Positions 46,131-59,217 of a DNA stretch of 64,000 nucleotides are shown one piece after another. The position numbers were made by a program, and so were the translations under genes. The DNA comes from Antedon mediterranea (taxonomy: Eukaryota; Echinodermata; Crinoidea; Comatulida; Antedonidae): assembly GCF_964355755.1 (NCBI RefSeq), contig NC_092672.1:33476501-33540500 (forward strand), in the 5' to 3' direction. The notes below the pieces were generated by a model, which saw nothing but the letters and a program-made list of their open reading frames with translations, had not been told where the DNA came from and ran no database searches. How positions within the stretch are numbered: position 1 is the stretch's first letter; each line of letters begins with the position of its first letter.

Positions 46131-48269
46131 ATTTTGTTTGCTTTTGGCACCTGATGATTCTTAGCGCTGTACCCCAACATACAATGAAAATCTCCAGTAT
46201 GATAGGCACACTCCGAAATAACAGCATCTCGTGTGTTTCACATGTGATACTGTATCACTATATCTGCCTATGATACTAGCAAAATGTAGTAACAGTACCG
46301 AAAATCGGCTACTATTGATTGATGACTATTACAATGTACATTAAAATAGATTTATGTTAGCGTTCGTTTACAAAGTTTAAAAAGGAAACAAATAATTGAT
46401 TATATGTGTACATTTATTTTCTTTTTGTTATGTATAATCAGGCGTACGGTTCACCAGGTGTTCGAAAAAAGGTTATGTAAATTTGTACCGTGGTTAAATT
46501 ATACGGATTGTAGTTTGTGCAACGACAACCGGCATACTATGGAAGAATTGTGTTCATATACCTACTAACAGTAGGCATGCCTATCCTTCGTTCACGAGAC
46601 CGGCGTAATACGTTATTCGATGGTATAGGATCAAGACACGAGAACATTTGGTATTCGATTTGGATTTTACCGTTGAGTAGGCCTACAGTTTTTCCGTTAA
46701 GTATTTATTTAACAGAGTATTTTGAGGATTGAGATTGTTCTCAACGAAAATGCTTGCGTTGTTAACGTTTTCTATTCAAGTTCAAGTTCAAGTTCAAATT
46801 TATTGTCAAATACACAGTAAATGAAATTTGCCTTCCAAGGTTGAAATTACAATAAAAATAACAACAGTTAAAAACATACAATACTATACAAATTCGCTAG
46901 ATTCGAATGATTCTCTGTAGTCTGGGTTCCAGACGGAGGTTTTACTTAATATTAATCAAAAGATTAATATTCTGGCACATATGGCGTTTTATACGTACAC
47001 TACTTGAGCTAGTAAACTGTACTTTTAGACAAAAAATCAAAACGTCGACTGGTTGACTAACATAAAAAAAAATACAGATTTTCTGTTGGACACAATTCGT
47101 TTACAATTATTTATCATTCGAATACGACAAGTACCTAAGGAATCTTTATGTTGACTACGAAAGTGAATCGAATGCGATAATTGTTACCCACTCAACACCA
47201 AGCAGTTATGTTGTTTCGCAAACCACCACACAATCGGTACAGGTTCAAAACTCATGTAGTTCTCTGGTGGTAGAATAAGTCTTAATGGACGTATAAGGAT
47301 TTTAAACTGGGGTTGCACAGTACACATCTAGCTTTTGTATAATTTAAAGGACCCGTTCGGAGAGCATGCTACCTAGGTCCATCTCAGCCCTTGTAGTCGT
47401 GGACAGACGGATCATCAGTATTCGACACGATGCGTCTTAGAAGGTATGAATGATGTTTTGTGTGTAACCTAGCCCAATGTGCTTTGAGACGGTTCCCGGA
47501 TACTGTGCAACATAAAGTTGTAAGTTGATATTTCTGTAGGCCTAATCATAAAAGGAAGACAGTGCGCCATGTTTAACAAACATCGTACTAGCACCTCCTC
47601 AGCTAGCACTACTGATTCTCTGAACATAGGCATAGAGTAAAAATAGCGAAGGTTCTTTATACGATGATTAACGGAAGGGCAGCAATATTATTACATAATA
47701 GCTTATAAATGACTGTTAGCTGGTATAACCATGAACCTATACATTATTATTGGGTGTTGAGCTCCGGGAATCAAAGGGTTTGTAAGTGGCTGCGGCACGA
47801 TCAGTCATACCCGTGATCCGCGGAGAATATGGCCATAGTATAGTACTGTTGTTGGTATTTGTCACAGCGGCCAGACATAAGATCGTATTTTGACAAGGCG
47901 AGCTCAGGGTTCTGTTGTTAGAATGCATTGGTATATCTGCTACGGTATACCGTTGTCAAGAAAATACAAACATTGCTTAAGCAGTACTGTAAAAGTCACG
48001 GAAATGACAATATATATAAGTGATATTACTCACTACCTATCCGCGATATGGACCTCTGCCTAGTTAATGTTTGGACGCACAGTTGTATTGGAACATTTTA
48101 TTAGAAGTTATACTTAATTTAATGCTGTGACGTGTTCACAAGATGGGTATTTACGTGCAGATAGATACAGATTCTGTAAACAACTGATCCAAATACCTTT
48201 TATCTTGCATAATACCTTTATTTTTGCTGCTTATATAAAAATCCCCTACGATTATTTCACAAACTAGGC

Positions 48270-48480
48270 TACTAAAGGCCAATTGAAACAGCGTCGTACG
48301 ACGAGTCGTCTCGTCGGGAGAAAATTAAACATGTTTAAAGTTTTCTCGACGACCTAAAAACTACGACCGACGCTACCTCAAGACGTCTCGTCGGGATTCA
48401 ACTCGGAAAGCATCGACGAGTCAAACGTTTCGTTGGACCTCGTCGTACGATGCTGTATGACTTGGCCTTTAGAAACTTTT
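48270..48480. mobile_element. Foldback element with GTCGTACGA-rich ends
   Basis: AAAGGCCAATTGAAACAGC, GTCGTACGACGAG at the left mirror CGTCGTACGATGCTGT, TTGGCCTTT at the right. The same element stands at about 59367-59562 upstream of copy B, so it was present before the transporter duplication. Confidence 0.7.
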
Positions 48481-49021
48481 TTTTTTTTTAATAATTTAAA
48501 TAGATTTGTATATAAGTAGCAAAAAAATAATAATATTAATCATAATAATAGACGGGGAGTGATTTGTATTTGTTTAATTATATTGACGTGAGCGAAAATT
48601 GTGTGTGATAACAAATTATATTAGCCTATAATATTCAGTAACCCGCTTAATACTATAATAGCCAATTTGGTGACGAAATCAATGAAACCAGCTTGTCGAC
48701 ACAAACAGAATAACACTTTATCGTATTCGCCAATTTACACAGACGAGCGGTAGGGGTAAGCTGAAAACCGTCCAACATAGAATCTGTTATGTTTAACTTA
48801 CCATTTACCGAGCGCTTTCAGTTTCCGGTCGTCTGTGTAAATTGGCCTCGAAGATATCAATTAAGTTAATACTTTTTTGAAGATATGTTTTAATAGGCTT
48901 ATACCAGCAAATATATAAGTTGGCTTGATATACTATAAATTCAAATTTGTCGAAGAAGCACGGGCATTTACGTAGAAAGTAGGCCTGCGGTCTTAAGTAA
49001 TAAGTTCACATTTTGAGGAGC

Positions 49022-52000
49022 ATGACCAAATATGGATCTGAAATCGACAGTCTGGTCTCTCCGCCGCCAGTTTCTAAGGTATAGTGTTTTTATTAATATT
49101 CAATTCGCTGCGTTTATAGTAATTCATTTTGTCTGTACAGTATAAGATGTGACTCGTAAAAAGCTGATATTTTTTATAGCACCGCGTAATTTGAATAATG
49201 TTTTCCCATTTCTTCCATATTCGACAAAATACTTGAAATATTCACTATCCTTCGTTTGAATTTGACAATCCTGTTCCCTTGACAAAAAAATTGCTTCACC
49301 TAAACAGATACTTATATATATGGCGTCTTTGAGAGTGGATTTGATTTATGTCATGAGAGAACATCCTAACGTACATCGACATGATTTGAACCCAGGAATC
49401 CGACCACATTAACCACCTGCAATATTGTTGTTATTTTAACTCATTTGGTATAATATTCTGAGCGTTATGATAAAGTTAGTCAATCTTTACACTGACAGAC
49501 AGTGCAGACGGCTTTGTGAATAAATGAATGTTGATTAATATAGCCGGCCTAGAATGTCAAGCAAAGTTTTTATACATTTCAGGGACGAATTACTGCTTGT
49601 TTGCTGGTGTCTTCGTTTGCGGCAGCCATCGGTACATCTTTTCTCTGGGGCTACAACATAAGTGTGATGACGGGACCTTCTGTTGTATGTTTGTTACAAA
49701 GTATTATTATTTTAGTTTTAGTGTAGAAGAAATACGGACTGGGTACCTCTCTATTCCATCCCATTCCATTTTACTCAGTATTTTAAAAACGGTAAGCGGA
49801 AACTAAAATAAAGAATCTTACGTGTTATTAATCCTATAATGATAACATGTCATTTTATACAGATTCTACGTGGAACATGCACGCAGGTTATAGCTTACCG
49901 TTATCTCTCGTCTGTGTAAATTGGCTACTCCCAAATCCACAAATCAGAAAGTGTATTAACCTTCCTGGTACAATTCCGGTCATGTTGAAAAAAACATTTA
50001 ATCATTAGATGATTACTTCGTTAAATTTTATTCGCACATTTTTTGAATGATATGTATAGGCCTAGTCTAGACCAAAATTAGTAAAAAGATAAATAGGTTG
50101 GCACCCATGGCGTTTCATACAAATATCGAAACGCCGACTGGTGGTGGTGGACTAACATAAAACATACATTAATAACTACAGCAAGTTTTAGTAAAGGCCC
50201 ATTTAGTTTCCGTCTTTATAGCGATGTATTTTTGGCAGTCCGTCTCCATATAATACGTATTTTTGTGCTAAAACTGTATATTTATACAGTTTATACAGGC
50301 ATTCTATAACCAGTCTCACTTTGACCAATATGGAGAATATATTTCTGAGACTCAAATCCTGGTGCTTTGGTCCATTACTATTGCCATGCTCTGTGTAGGA
50401 GGATCCGTTGGAGCATTTTTATCAACTCCTATTTCTAATGCTATTGGAAGGTAAGCTATTCATATTGATGTCTAACACTTATTAATTCTTATATTTCCAC
50501 GCATCCTTAGTATTACATTTTCGTGTTTCGGCTTACGAAGTTAAACATTATGAGACAAAAGAAAAATAAACACTTTGTATACTATTGTCACACATATTGT
50601 ATTACGTCGCACCGTGGATTAATGAATAAAAGGATACGTATCGACTGTGACATCAAACGATTTTGCAACGCGCTTGCCTATACTATTAAGCACTGCTGCC
50701 AATCAAACAAAAACGCTCTTTGAACTCCTTGTCTTTAACCGCGGCCCTCTTTAGGACGCTGCGAATCAACTGTTACATTTTTTAGAACAAAACGTAGCCA
50801 TGTAGAAATCGTATGCGCAGTCTGAGTTTTCTATTGACATGTCTGCGTCGATGATTTATTGACAACAAGATATTGCTGAGCAATTTGTTCACTTTTTCAT
50901 ACGACCGTAATTTTAAGTAGTTGGTAATATTAATAAAATATGCAATGTTTATATTTGGATTATCATATTTTCCTGCAACCTCCTGAAAATAAAAATCGCG
51001 TTAATCTATTGAATATTAAATTATGCATTTGACCATGTATGTCGTTACCGTGTGCAGTGGTATGCAATACAACAAACGTGTTTTTAAGATATGGCTAAAC
51101 ATTAGTTTAGATTGTAGTGCCTTGTGATTGGCTAGTGGTATGTCATCCACATCACAGCCAATCACCGGGCCTAATCGAATCAAAACTTGCTGGCTATGCA
51201 TAGTTGCGTTCCGTCACTGACTTTACTAATCTAGCGCTTGTTTTGAAAAGTAGACGCAAGGCAACGCATAAACAAACGAAGCATGGATTAATGAATAAAA
51301 GTACATTGTCTATTATTATTATTATTATTATTATTATTCCCAGGAATAAGTAGAAAAGGTGAATATATCGATCATGATTTCTTGTAGCTACTACATTAGT
51401 CTAACAATAGGCCTACCTACCTCACTGTCGGCAAATCAAAGGGTTTACTAGTAGGCCTAGGCCTTGTATCCTTGCTGGTTCTGTAATTTTACATGTAGGC
51501 TGGGACAACAACTAGCCTAGTTGTTGTTTCAGATGCAGATGTTTTTTTTAACACAAAGAGTACTACAATTTACAAACAAGTTGTATTTAATCGTGTAGAC
51601 CTAATTATAATTATTAATAATCTTGTAAAATATCTTGGAGTTTAATTCGAATTCAGAAAAGTTATAATTAATTCGTCGCATAACTTTGTGTTGCTAAAAA
51701 TATGAAATATAATCACGCCACCAAGATCACGCGAAAGCATAGCCAACAAGGCACGCGACCGTTTCGTTGTTGCGATGGTTAATTAAACTGAGTTTATTTT
51801 GTAACATTGTGGGCGGTCCGGGCTCTGTCGGTTAGAGTCATTGGAAGCTTTGATTTTAAACTGATACATATCCTTTTAATCATTAATCCATGGTCACACA
51901 TTGTATATGTTATCATATTGCGTCACACATTGTATAACTATATCGTATTACGTCACGCATTACAGTAAAGTTTTTTTTTGTAGACGAAGTGCGATACTTG

Positions 52001-53365
52001 TGACGTGTGTTGTATCCGTGATTGCATCCATTTTTTTGGGAATTAGTCAGCGTGTAAATATTTACCAATTCGTTTTTATAGGTCGATTTATTATTGGTAT
52101 CTCGACAGGTAATGCATCAATTCCTCGATTTTTATTATACAGATATTCTTTTAATGATTTATTTGATTGTTTATGTTTAGGCCTATTTCGACGATGTCAT
52201 ACCGGTCAGTAATCATTTAACCGACCAATCAGCCCCGGATCCTCGGAACTATCGTCATCATGTGATGCCATTTTGACCAATCACGTTCTTGCAACATTAT
52301 AAAAAATGTTTACTGAGAAACCCCTCAACCTAAATATAATCACATATTATAAAGTAGAAGCCCCTCCTCTATGACACATCCATCCATTATAGACCACTAC
52401 TACATCGTAGGCCTACATTTATTAATAATGGTTACACTTATTACTACACAGGGTTTGCGTCGGGAGCGACGCCAGTGTACTTAGCTGAAATCTCGCCTGT
52501 TCGTTATCGTGGAGCCTTCGGCTCTATCCATCAATTGGGAACGTCAATTGGTATATTTTCAGCGCAGGTAAATATTCATATCAAAATTAACTACATGCAA
52601 TATAAATACAACGTGTATTCGGATGCCTACTCGGATGCCACCTACTCTGGTGCCTACTCGGGTGCCTATAGAGCTAGTTTGCATAATTATACGAATCTAG
52701 GGCGTGGACAAGATAAGCATTGCAGCTGAAATACTGTTGATAGAAAGTACAAATAATGTAAGGTTATCGCCCCCGCGCGCGCACGTTTAAACGATACTGG
52801 CTAGTGCGTCCCTGGTGTAGTTGAATGTGCGCATTTTTAACATTAATAAGCCTATGTTGATGAAGGTTTTAGGATTGTATCCGCTTTACACTCAAGAGCT
52901 GTGGCCTCTGTTACTTGCATTGAACGGTGTCCTAAGTTTGATCGGATGTACTGTGCTATTCTTTTGTCCGGAAAGTCCCAGATGGTATCTCATCACATCG
53001 GGTTCAAGTGGGCCTACTGAAAAAAATAAAGGTAACTTTATAAACAAAGAAACTATAGCTACAAAACACGTAACATCTACAGTAGCGACAATAAGTAGCC
53101 TCATTTCAAAAGTCACTTGTTTGGCTGATTGGTTTAGTACGTTAGATTCTACAGCGGCAAACAACGGTTTGAAGACCATCAATATTTTTTTGTTATTATT
53201 AAGATTATTTTGGAGGCTTAGAATATGAAAGTTTCTGTATTTTGTGGTTTGGCATTTTACCGTCTGAAGGCTGTGTTTATTTTCGCTAGACCATACAAGA
53301 GCACAGCGCCCCTAATATGACGACATTAATTTGACTAATAATCGTGGTGGTGTGTTCAGTTGTGT

Positions 53366-53429
<64 letters not shown>

Positions 53430-56400
53430 CATACTGTAAATTATATATATTTACTTTCATGTTTTTATTAACAGAATCCGAAAGTCTACTTGAATATGAT
53501 GACATCAGATATAACAAAGCAAAAAACTGTAAGTAAAGCTTGATTTCACTTAGCAACAACGTAACGAGAGCGCAACGCACAAGCCAGTTAACCAATCACA
53601 AGTGATAGCTCAAATAATCCATAGCTTGCAATTAACCAAATCACTTCAAATAATTGCGTTTAGGCACGAAATTTTTGAAATTTCACATAGGCCTAAACCT
53701 CGAATATTTACCAGCAAAAAAATGCTTCTTGCCAAATGGCACTTTAAGAATAAATTTTAAAAATGGAGTTTCATATCCTAGTAGTCTAGGTTGTAGACGG
53801 CCATTCGGCTTAATATTGGTACAATGTCAGCACACATGGCATGTCATAACTACATTTACCTGGAATTTAAACAAAATTTAAACGTCCTCTGGTGGCGCTA
53901 CATAAGAATAACTTAGTCTGTATCCTCATCCTACATTGAATCAACATGTTCATTGAACTGTGACATTCATACACGAACATAAGTATTCTGTTACACATTT
54001 TATCAGCAGACTATATTTGAAATTATTAGTAAAAAATAATTTAAATAACCACCTCTTGATAGCTCTAAAGCGTCTTCGAGGTACAGATGACGTCAATGAC
54101 GAAATCCAAGAGATTCTGTACGAACGTCGACAAGAAGCGACCAGTTCTTCAGTCGGTATACTGGATATACTTAGGTTAAAAGATCCGATGTGGAAATGGC
54201 CGCTGATCATTTCAATTCTTCTCCATTTAAGTCAACAACTTGGAGGAATAAATGCCGTAAGTATTAATTAAAAATAATTTATGAATTTCTACATAATACC
54301 CGTAGGTATAGCTACTACACTGCCCTCTACGCGGTAAAGTTAGACTTCACTCTTGCTTTTAGGTGATGTATTACACAACCGAACTATTTTCAGAGGCAAA
54401 TTTAAGTGAAAATGTTATCAAGCTTGCAACGTGTGGTACTGGTCTCATAACCATTATAACGGATACCATAACGGTAGGTTCTATGTAACAATATCACTTA
54501 TGTTACATAAAAAAAAGTTGTTTTTCTCGTCAAAAAATGATATATTCAGCAAGCATTTCGAATTAAAAATTGTTATATACTACAATAGAATTCTTAAAAC
54601 TTGTACAGCAAAATGTAAAATAGATTTGGTGTATGTCTGTTGTCTCCTTTTATTGTATGCCATATTGTGTTTCTTTTTAAGAATATAAAGCTAAATTTAG
54701 TCCCTTATAGACTACTACTTAATAATATTTTTCTCTATCAGATATTCCTTGTTGACAAACTTGGCAGACGATTTTTCTTGATTTCTGCATATTCACTTAT
54801 GGCTGTAGCAACAGCCTTTTTAACCCTGACTCTAACAGCAAATGTAAGATTTTAGTTATTATTTAAATTTATTTTTATTTAGGCACAATGGTAATCATTG
54901 TTCTATCAGATACGTGGTAATCCCCTGACACAGGGGCTATTTTGTGATCCAGTTCACCGGAGTAACCCCCTAATCGTCTCGAATAATGAACTAGGTTCTT
55001 TAAGGCGCCTAAGAAGAAACTGTGTACACTGGTTTATAGTCGTTTTCAGAAAAGAAAAGTTCCACCACCAGAACTAGGAGCGAGTCTGCCTCCAACCTAT
55101 GCCGATTGGTTAGCTATTTAGATACGCTAAATGGCTCCCATGCCGTGGCCATTTGACTCGCCCACTTATTCTTAATAACTTAACTTTATTTATACGGTAC
55201 ACTACTTATTCCAACACAATGTAGTAAATGTAAATTTTGCTGAAGAAAGAAAAAGAAAACAAATTTTTCAACTTTTAAAGTAAAATTTGTATTTGTCTAT
55301 TATTAATTCCTTCACAATCACAGGGTGACGTTTGGTCAGTGTTGTCTATTGTTGCTGTATATATGTTCCTTTGTGGTTTTTCACCAGGACCAGGTAAAAA
55401 TATTAGTAATAATAATCATTTTAAAAAACAACAATAACCGAGTTATATCAAAAATATTTCCATATGCGTTTTTCATGTTCTTTATCATTATTTACTATTG
55501 TTAACGTATTAAACATCCACATGACTTGCGATAGACGGTTAGACTCCATCTATTGATATCTGCAGAATCAAGTGATTTAATTAAATTAGTGGCTTGGTTT
55601 AACTTTCAGGAGCAATGACAATGGTGATTGTTCCGGAGATTTGGACACAAGGCCCACGTGCCGCGGCTATTACTATTGCTCTTCAATTTAACTGGTGGTC
55701 TAACTTCATCGTAGGAATTGCTTTTCCATTTATGTTGGTAAGAAAATAGAGCATAGATGAATGCGCCACTATTATACGTATCAAACGCTATGTGTGGCAT
55801 TTTAGTTTTGATGTCTATTTATGATAAGCACAATAATACCAACATTCATTTAAAATGTATTTCTGATACAGCTTACCAAGAACTTGTTTTGCATATGAGA
55901 TCGTATTATGTTGTATCTTTATGTTCTTTGACAAATAAATCTAACAGCAGCATGCAAAACATACAGACCAATGGGTGTTATGAACTTCATTAGAACATTT
56001 TGAAAAGTTCACCGATAATATGAACGCGTTTCACACGTTGTGAATGCGTTTCACACGCTGTGAACGCGTTTCACACATTTTAAACTGGTGAAAACACCGA
56101 AAAAAGGGTTCTATTGAACTTAATGTAATTTTCCGCGCAAGTCAGTTGCAAGATTGTCCAACAAAGTTTTCAAAACTATTCCAACGCCCTCTCTCTGTAC
56201 TCATGTCATGCTATTGAAGTTAGAGTTAGTTGTGTTAGGGCCATGGTTTCATATTTGTTTGCTAATTCTCACAATTTTCGTTTCTTTTGCAGACTGGTCT
56301 AGGGGGATATTCTTTTTTGTTCTTTTCAGCCTTTTTAGCGATGGCTGTTATAATGTTTTACTTCTATGTACCTGAAACAAAACAGAAAACTTTTGCAGAA

Positions 56401-56466
56401 ATTTATTCACATTTTAAAAACAACAATACGTCAATTCATGATAATCACTTGGAAATGTCAGGTTGA
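49022..56466 (+). CDS. GLUT/SLC2A-type hexose transporter copy A, complete
   Basis: A 519-residue, 12-helix transporter from 13 coding exons: 49022-49078, 49583-49684, 50290-50450, 51984-52108, 52452-52567, 52866-53031, 53475-53528, 54063-54256, 54363-54473, 54742-54843, 55324-55393, 55610-55737, 56293-56466 (1560 bp). Family marks: FYNQS with sequon at Asn60 (GLUT1 Asn45 position), GRFIIGI, YLAEISPVRYRGA, HQL, PESPRW, QQLGGIN (Gln318, Gln319), DKLGRR, GPR, NWW and PETKQK. Unlike GLUT1, positions equal to Asn317, Glu380 and Trp388 are Thr355, Ser416 and Met424, and PIPW is replaced by AMTM, so sugar handling may differ. It has one intron (52109-52451) and one exon (53475-53528) that the minus-strand gene lacks. 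AATAAA at 56835-56840 or 56937-56942 could serve polyadenylation. The acceptor before 52866 lacks a pyrimidine tract. Confidence 0.88.
50612..51893. mobile_element. TIR DNA transposon in copy A intron, 5-bp target duplication
   Basis: The ends CCGTGGATTAATGAATAAAA and the complement of TTTTAATCATTAATCCATGG are inverted for about 30 bp. Flanks are TCGCA (50607-50611) and TCACA (51894-51898). The equivalent intron of copy B reads ATTACGTCACACATTG with a single TCACA, an empty site. It is 1282 bp with no transposase-like ORF. A third copy of the terminal motif at about 51282-51301 suggests a second element nested inside. Its interior also has (ATT)n at 51312-51338. Confidence 0.75.
53365..53427. 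repeat. (TA)n microsatellite
   Basis: About 60 bases of alternating TA in the intron before exon 53475-53528 of copy A. Confidence 0.9.
54885..55110 (+). repeat. Dispersed repeat with CCACCACCAGAAC, fourth copy
   Basis: Same order of blocks as 13236-13465 (CCAGTTCACCGGAGTAACCCCCTA, TTCTTTAAGG, GTGTACACTGGTTTATAG, TTCCACCACCAGAAC), in the intron between copy A exons 54742-54843 and 55324-55393. Confidence 0.6.
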
Positions 56467-56981
56467 TGATTTATGACGTCATAGCACGCGAGTGTTTCTT
56501 ATTATAATTAAACTGTTTCATATCAAAATTAACAGCTATCTTTTCGCATAGCACTTCACTAATAATTTTGTGAAAGTTTGTCGAGCCGCTGTTTTAGCCC
56601 GTTATATTCCCAGAGGACATAAGCATTAAGAAGCAGTCACCACACGTGAAGCTTTAGAGCTACAGCTGACAGAAAAGAGAATATGTAAACTCGACAAATG
56701 TATAAGTCCATGCTCGACGACCCAAAGAACGTCTGGCAAAAGAGAGTCTATGAGATTTACAGCTGACAGAAAGGAGAATTTGTAAACACGACAGTACAGT
56801 AATAATATTAGTATTTTAAAGCGAGTATTGTTTAAATAAATATAGCTATAGTTTGTATGTATTTAGCTATAGCCTATAAATGACTATTGGCTCTATTAAC
56901 TACAACCTACACATGCTAACAAAATAGGATTTCTTAAATAAAAAGTATTGTAAACACGAAAATTACAAATGTTTTATTTAA

Positions 56982-57485
56982 AGATGTATTGTCCCTTTGA
57001 CTAATTAAAAAACAAAACGATTTCGGAAAAAAGTGGATCATTTTGAAGTATCATAATATTTATTAACTGTCACAAAAAAATAGTCCGAAAAAAAATAATT
57101 TAACTGAAATACAGACGTTTTTTTGTTCAAAAAATAACTTTGACTTCCAGTCAAAGTTTTCGATCAAAACATATCTCATAATGCAACGCACTTTCTCGCG
57201 ATCTATGTAAAAACACCTTCTCAACCGTGACGAGTTGTAAACAATCCTAATTAGCATCATGCACAATGCATACTCGTGGTTTGAAATCTTTGTTTACTTT
57301 TGCTCGCGTTGATTTTCTAGACGAAATGTAATCAAATTAGTTTACCTGTTAATTACGTAAACTAGTTGTTTTTAGCTCGAATTTTCGACTTAAAGTGAAT
57401 AACTTTAATATTACTTTGATATAGCCAATTTAAATTTAGAATATTTTAACCTTTATTTTTTTGTGTTTCAAGGGACAATACATCT
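56982..57485 (+). mobile_element. TTAA-flanked MITE, copy 2
   Basis: AGATGTATTGTCCC at the left and GGGACAATACATCT at the right, with TTAA at 56978-56981 and 57486-57489. Same orientation as copy 1 and about 50 bp shorter; it lacks the GCTTGTTTGGCTACTC stretch. Confidence 0.85.
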
Positions 57486-57571
57486 TTAAACTTGTTATTA
57501 AAATTGCAATTGCGTAATTGTGTACAGTATCATATTCATTCACATCTATTCAGTAATATATATTATAAATA

Positions 57572-58330
57572 TTTAGATTTTTATTCAAATTTTATTCAAA
57601 TTTTATTCAAATTCAAATTTATTCACCTTCCTTAAGGAGAAACATATAAAAACTACTGTACAGCAAAATGAAACACATCAAAATGAAGATTCACACGAAT
57701 TATAAAAACACGTTAACACGTTAAATAAATTGTTAAAATCATTGTGAAAAAGGGAAAACTTAACGCTATCACAGATACTATGATTGACACAATCCACAGA
57801 TTTTCACATGTTTGTCATTGCTTTCTATTTTAACAATTTAGGAGTTTTTATATGTTCTAAATTGATATTTTTAATAAATGCGAGTAAAAAGACCTAGATT
57901 TGGAATCACTAATAAATATCTGGAAGTAAATTCACTTGGTTACATTTAATAATGTTAGACAACTTAGGTTGCATAAATTTAAAAAGGAGAGCAGTGTTTC
58001 TACAGATTACATAATTTAGTTAGGCCTAAACCCAACGCTGCTTTAATTAAATTACTTTCTGTTTTTTCTAAGTAAAGAATATCCTTCATGCTCAGATTTG
58101 CACATTGTAGGCCATACGTTAACGTTATATTAGTATCAGGACTGTTTTCCAGACATGTAGTTTTACATCTGTAGACGAACCATGTTTACACATGCCAGTT
58201 CCTTGCAATGCATAGAAAGCTATCTGACATTTATAATTCTATTAATGACATGAGCATCGCCCTTAAGAGTACCATCCAGTTCAACGCCTAGGTACGTGAC
58301 GACATCAACACATGCCAAGATACTGTTATT
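57572..58330 (-). mobile_element. Non-LTR retrotransposon fragment
   Basis: The minus-strand translation near 58240-58330 reads ACVDVVTYLGVELDGTLKGD, the YLGVxLD motif found after the reverse transcriptase core of non-LTR elements. Stops follow. The 3' end toward 57572 is a short tandem tail (TTTGAATAAAA units). Fossil fragment. Confidence 0.65.
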
Positions 58331-58675
58331 GATACCATGTAGGATCTTTAATAAATGATGATTTTACAAACATAACATAATATTGCAAGGATCTTAAAGA
58401 GAAAAGTTTATTGTCCGTAGTCGTAAGATCCTTTGAAAAGAAAAAAATTCAAAAGGAAAATCTGCTGCTATCTCTGACCATGCAACTTCTGTTTTCAGTG
58501 ACCGTTCAGGCGAGTTTTTTTTTTTTATTTTAACATTGCTTAAAAGAATATTGTAAAAGTCGCCGCCTGATTTTGCGGGTGAAAAACACGGAAATTACAA
58601 TATATCAGTGGCATTAGTTTACTAATGCCAGCCTATAGTTGTTACCGTACTGTTTTGTTGTACAGTTGTATTTAA

Positions 58676-59217
58676 AGAATGTATTGTCCCTTGAAACACA
58701 AAAAAAATGAAAAAAAAAATATTCTAGTTTAAATTAGCCATATCAAAGTAATATTAAAGTGTTTCACTTTAAGTCAAAAATTCGAGCCAAAAACAACAAG
58801 TTTACGTAATTAACAGGTAAATTAATTAGATTACATTTCGTCTGGGAAATCATCGCAAGCGAAAGTAAACAAAGATTTCAAACCATCAGTATGCATTATG
58901 CATGATGCTAATTAGGATTGTTTACAACTCGTCATGGTTGAGAAGGTGTTTTCACACAGATCGAAGTTTTATGATTATGCATACCGAGTAGCCAAACAAG
59001 CGCGTTGCATTATGAGATATGTTTTGATTGAAAACTTTGACTGGAAGTCAAAGTTATTTTTTGAACAAAAAAACATCTGTTTTTCGTTTAATTAATTTTT
59101 TTTTTCGACTATTTTTTGGTGAAAGTTAATAACTATTATGATACTTCAAAATGACCCACTTTTTTTTGAAAATAAAAAAACAAAATTTTGGGAATTAGTC
59201 AAATGGACAATACATCT
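58676..59217 (-). mobile_element. TTAA-flanked MITE, copy 3, absent from the A unit
   Basis: TTAA at 58672-58675 and 59218-59221, ends AGAATGTATTGTCCC and GGACAATACATCT. Opposite orientation to copies 1 and 2. The equivalent place upstream of transporter copy A (around 48085-48110) runs without it, so this copy jumped after the duplication. Confidence 0.85.

Larger units (their letters stand above)
45026..49021. other. Spacer between the SAND-SAM gene and transporter copy A
   Basis: The first 700 bp is likely 3' UTR of the SAND-SAM gene. It then contains a minus-strand non-LTR remnant (45725-46130), the reverse 3' tail of another (46777-46870, CAAGTTCAAGTTCAAATTTATT), a CACATATGGCGTTTTATACG repeat (46940-47060), a minus-strand copy of the ACCACCAGAACCA repeat (47250-47480) and two foldbacks (48270-48480, 48729-48846). 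From about 47960 onward the sequence is homologous to DNA upstream of copy B. No gene seen. Confidence 0.55.

Noticed and set aside
49528-49806. ORF over copy A second exon
   Set aside because: It is in the wrong frame. The real exon is 49583-49684 in another frame (GRITACLLVSS...), confirmed by copy B and the minus-strand gene.
52821-53228. Long ORF extending past copy A exon at 52866-53031
   Set aside because: The part after 53031 is intron read-through. A GTAACT donor stands at 53032 and the next exon (53475-53528) restores the family sequence.
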